The notes beneath the pieces are model-generated. The model was not told the origin of the DNA, searched no databases, and was given only the letters and a program-made list of their open reading frames with translations. From NCBI GenBank assembly GCA_002179805.1, contig NAVB01001492.1, forward strand, positions 1-11,194: a stretch of 11,194 bases of DNA. The letters are read 5' to 3'. Positions 8,965 to 11,194 of the stretch are shown one piece after another. This stretch comes from Acanthamoeba lenticulata (lineage: Eukaryota > Discosea > Longamoebia > Acanthamoebidae). Every line of letters starts with the position of its first letter. The stretch's first letter is position 1. Position numbers and translations under genes: made by a program.

Positions 8965-9146
8965 TGACACGAGCAAAAAAGAGACCACCACACTGGCGCG
9001 CGCTGAACGGGCGTTGCGCAAGCGACTGCTGCAGAAGCGTCTCAACAGCCTCCCCCCTCTTGTTCGCTTGGCCGAGAAGAGGACGTGCGAGGTAGTACAT
9101 AGGCTTGTGATTTCAATAGCGCTAATTGGGTTTAACCACAGTACAT
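8965..9146 (+). other. Possible extra C-terminal coding of the ArfGAP gene, otherwise 3' UTR
   Basis: One frame is open from 8945 to a TGA at 9144-9146. It encodes a basic, helix-like stretch (TLARAERALRKRLLQKRLNS, then LPPLVRLAEKR). It is one base out of phase with the preceding ArfGAP exon, which ends at the TGA 8962-8964. A weak alternative acceptor (CACGAG, ending 8973) would put this stretch in frame from the donor at 8859. Both readings remain possible. Confidence 0.3.
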
Positions 9147-9195
9147 GAATGAAGGATCAGCTCTTTGCATTCGCCAGGCCAGCTACATTCCACAT

Positions 9196-9737
9196 TTACT
9201 TGGCTGCAAACGAAAAATGAATGTTAGTTTCGGTCTGGTACAGACAATTTCCTCTTGAATGGACGAAATGCAAAGGGGGGGGGGGTCATACCACCAGCAG
9301 CCTTCAAGATGGACTTGACCTCCTCCTTCTCCGCAGCCTCAAGAGCGGACATGCCGTCCGGTCCCTTGGCGTTGACGTCGGCCTTGGCGTTAACCAGGAC
9401 TCGCACAGCCTCAGTGTGGCCCTCATACACAGCGGCAAGGAGGGGGGTAATGCCGAACGCATCCTGAGCGTTCACCTGTAGAGGCACCATTGACCTGTAT
9501 TAACAAGCGCGTATCTTTCAAAGAGAGCCAGAATCAAGGAGCATGTACATTGGCACCCTTGGCAATCAGCATCTGAAGGACTTCCGCGTGGCCAAAGTCA
9601 GCGGCGTGGTGGAGGGGCGTGCGCCTGTTAACAGTCTCATCGACCTGGTTAACGTTCTCACCCTTGGAGAGACCTTCCTGGACGCCCTTCACGTCACCAG
9701 TCCGCACGGCCCAAATGAATCCAGACTTCTCCGACAT
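9196..9737 (-). CDS. MTPN: Myotrophin/V-1-like ankyrin-repeat protein
   Basis: Three exons on the minus strand: 9737-9549, 9475-9292 and a tiny 9203-9196 (CC AAG TAA). They encode 126 residues, against 118 in vertebrate myotrophin. It opens with SEKSGFIWAVRTGDVKGVQE. Ankyrin repeats follow with RRTPLHHAADFGHAEVLQML, then a second repeat (ITPLLAAVYEGHTEAVRVLV) and a third (KGPDGMSALEAAEKEEVKSI). The first intron (9476-9548) joins KGAN to VNAQDAFG. The second (9204-9291) ends with a textbook CTAAC, T-rich tract and GCAG, so readthrough past the G run to another stop is rejected. Myotrophin/V-1 sequesters the actin capping protein in the cytosol and so tunes barbed-end capping. Other short ankyrin proteins are a less likely alternative, given the whole-length match. 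Confidence 0.93.
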
Positions 9738-9964
9738 CGCAAGGGTTATGGATGTTGATAATGTTGATCAGAATGGGAGGCAAGGAGGCCGCCCCAGCCA
9801 ACCAAGCCCCAGTCAAAAACGCGCGCCAATTGGTGCCACGTCAGCCGACCACCACAACCAGCCCAATTTCAAAAAAAGAAGAGAAAAGAAAAAACCTCGG
9901 ACACCAGGACGAAGCACGTTGTAGCGCGATGATGGTCTTTTTTCTTTTTGTACAAAGGAAGGTC

Positions 9965-11194
9965 TCACCAAACCAGGAGGTAGACAAGGAAGCCCGCGTA
10001 GGCGAGGGCGATGGCGATGTCTCGGTAGCTGGGCGTGTAGTAGACACCCAGGGCGATGGACAGCTTATCCATCAACGAGGAGTGCGCGCGCTCAGGGTAG
10101 ACTGGACTCTTGAGGATGATGTGTCCGATCTCCTGGTAGAACTTGAGCCCCAGCATCACCGGCTTCTGGGCCTGCATTCGTGGCAAACGATGATGAGCTC
10201 ATGACGCTCCCCGACAAGGACAGGGAGGAGTACCTCATGCGGGAGCATGGCCACGCCCTCCAAAGCGCGGCGGTAGTAGGGCTCCGAGAGGCTGATGAGC
10301 AACTCGGCAAAGTGGCGCAGGCGCGCCGGGTTCTTCCACGGATGGTCGAGTAGCTCCTGGCGCTCCTTCTCGCTCTCGAACCACTGAAGTGGCACGTAGA
10401 CTCGGCCAATCTTGGCGTCGGTCACGATGTCGCTGTTGTTCGCAACAAGAGACAGGCCCTTCCATATGAGCGCTCGACGTACGATTGTGTAAAGGGGGGC
10501 ATGAAAGAGATGGAGCACGAACCGAGCAATGTTGGTGAGCTGGAGGGCGATGCCCATGTCGCGGGCGCGCTCGTAGACGTCGGAGCGGTGGCCAGGAATC
10601 TGGAAAATGCGGCAGCACATGACGCCTACCGACGCGGCGACGCAGCAGGAGTAGTGGATGAGGTCCTCCGTGGTGTGAATCTTGACCTCCTTCCGGTCCA
10701 TGTTCATGTCCAGCTTGAACCCGTCGATGAGCTCGGTCAGTTCCTCGCGCTTCATGTGGTACTTGTCCACGAGTCGCTTGATGCACCTGAACGACGAGAT
10801 CTTCTCAAAGGGCAGCAGCTTGTCGAGCACCGACTCGCTTGGTGCCACCACCACCACGTCGCGCAGCTCGCAGCCGTCGTTTTCGCCCGTCGAAGCGGCC
10901 GACCGCTGGCCACCACTGGGCCGGACTACGACGGCGACCGGGGGCGAAGGGTCGCTGAGGCGGATGGAGCTGCACGACACGAGGCCGCCGCTGGTCTCGT
11001 TGGTGTAGACCGAGTCGATGAAGTTGTCGAAGAAGCGGCTGACAAAGGCGTGGTTCTTCTGCGCCAGCATGTCGTCGACGAGGTCATCGCACACGCGGCA
11101 CCACGAGTAGAGTTGCATGATGTCCTGTTGTGTCGGCGGAGCGGCGGCCGCACGATCAGCGCCGTGCGAGGCGAGGAGGGACAAGGGCTGTTGG
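9965..11194 (-). CDS. Phytoene-synthase-like head-to-head prenyl synthase, 5' end outside window
   Basis: Minus-strand exons are 11194-10523 (partial; no ATG before the conserved start), 10432-10234 and 10171-9965, giving about 358 visible residues. The first Asp-rich motif is YSWCRVCDDLVDD (codons near 11071-11109). IHYSCCVAASVGVMCC follows. The second motif, QLTNIARDIVTDAKIGRVYVP, is recreated by removing intron 10433-10522. These match phytoene synthase (QLTNIxRDVxxDxxxGRxYLP) rather than squalene synthase. The reaction expected is condensation of two prenyl diphosphates, GGPP to phytoene in carotenoid synthesis, with both Mg-binding Asp clusters present. Two features are odd: a low-complexity insert of roughly 50 residues (10840-11001), and a C-terminal hydrophobic segment (IAIALAYAGFLVYLLVW) just before the stop, reminiscent of the squalene synthase membrane anchor. 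A dehydrosqualene- or squalene-type product cannot be excluded. Confidence 0.88.

Noticed and set aside
9196..9737. Ankyrin repeats as the C-terminal part of the ArfGAP protein, as in ACAP/ASAP
   Set aside because: The ankyrin exons are on the opposite strand, have their own start codon, and match myotrophin along their full length.
1..11194. tRNA, rRNA, CRISPR, viral or prokaryotic genes
   Set aside because: No cloverleaf with a GTTCGA-type T-loop in context, no direct-repeat array, no viral hallmark gene and no operon-like arrangement was found by reading both strands.

Overview
The window is compact, intron-dense eukaryotic nuclear DNA. It carries seven protein-coding genes (two cut by the window edges) with about 30 short spliceosomal introns, mostly 60-130 nt. 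Donors are mostly GTGCG or GTACG, and several introns have CTAAC-like branch sites. The GC-rich coding sequence, the very short intergenic distances and the gene set (including a myotrophin/V-1 homologue and a PH-PH-ArfGAP protein) suggest a free-living amoebozoan of the Acanthamoeba type. That taxonomic call is an inference. I see no prokaryotic operon, CRISPR array, insertion sequence, viral gene, rRNA or tRNA.

Layout, left to right: (1) 1-738 (+), the 3' end of a HEATR3/SYO1-like ribosomal-protein import adaptor. (2) 940-2833 (-), a ten-exon mitochondrial carrier (SLC25) of the dicarboxylate/UCP-like branch, with one GC-AG intron; it converges with gene 1. (3) 3167-3781 (-), a TXNL4B/Dim1-like pre-mRNA splicing protein. 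(4) 3833-5000 (+), TSEN34, the tRNA-splicing endonuclease subunit, head to head with gene 3 across only 51 bp. (5) 5001-5995, almost 1 kb with no gene I can support. (6) 5996-8964 (+), an ArfGAP with two PH domains; its N-terminal exon join and its C-terminus are not fully resolved. (7) 9196-9737 (-), myotrophin/V-1. (8) 9965-11194 (-), a phytoene-synthase-like head-to-head prenyl synthase with a C-terminal membrane segment, truncated at its 5' end by the window edge.

The genes do not form one pathway. The tightest functional pairing is the divergent TXNL4B/TSEN34 pair, two RNA-splicing proteins sharing a tiny intergenic region. The most biologically suggestive gene is the phytoene-synthase-like enzyme. 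For most genes the exon models join in frame with total lengths divisible by three and recreate conserved motifs across the splice junctions. I found no convincing new multi-gene system. The points worth a second look are at gene-structure and enzyme-architecture level.
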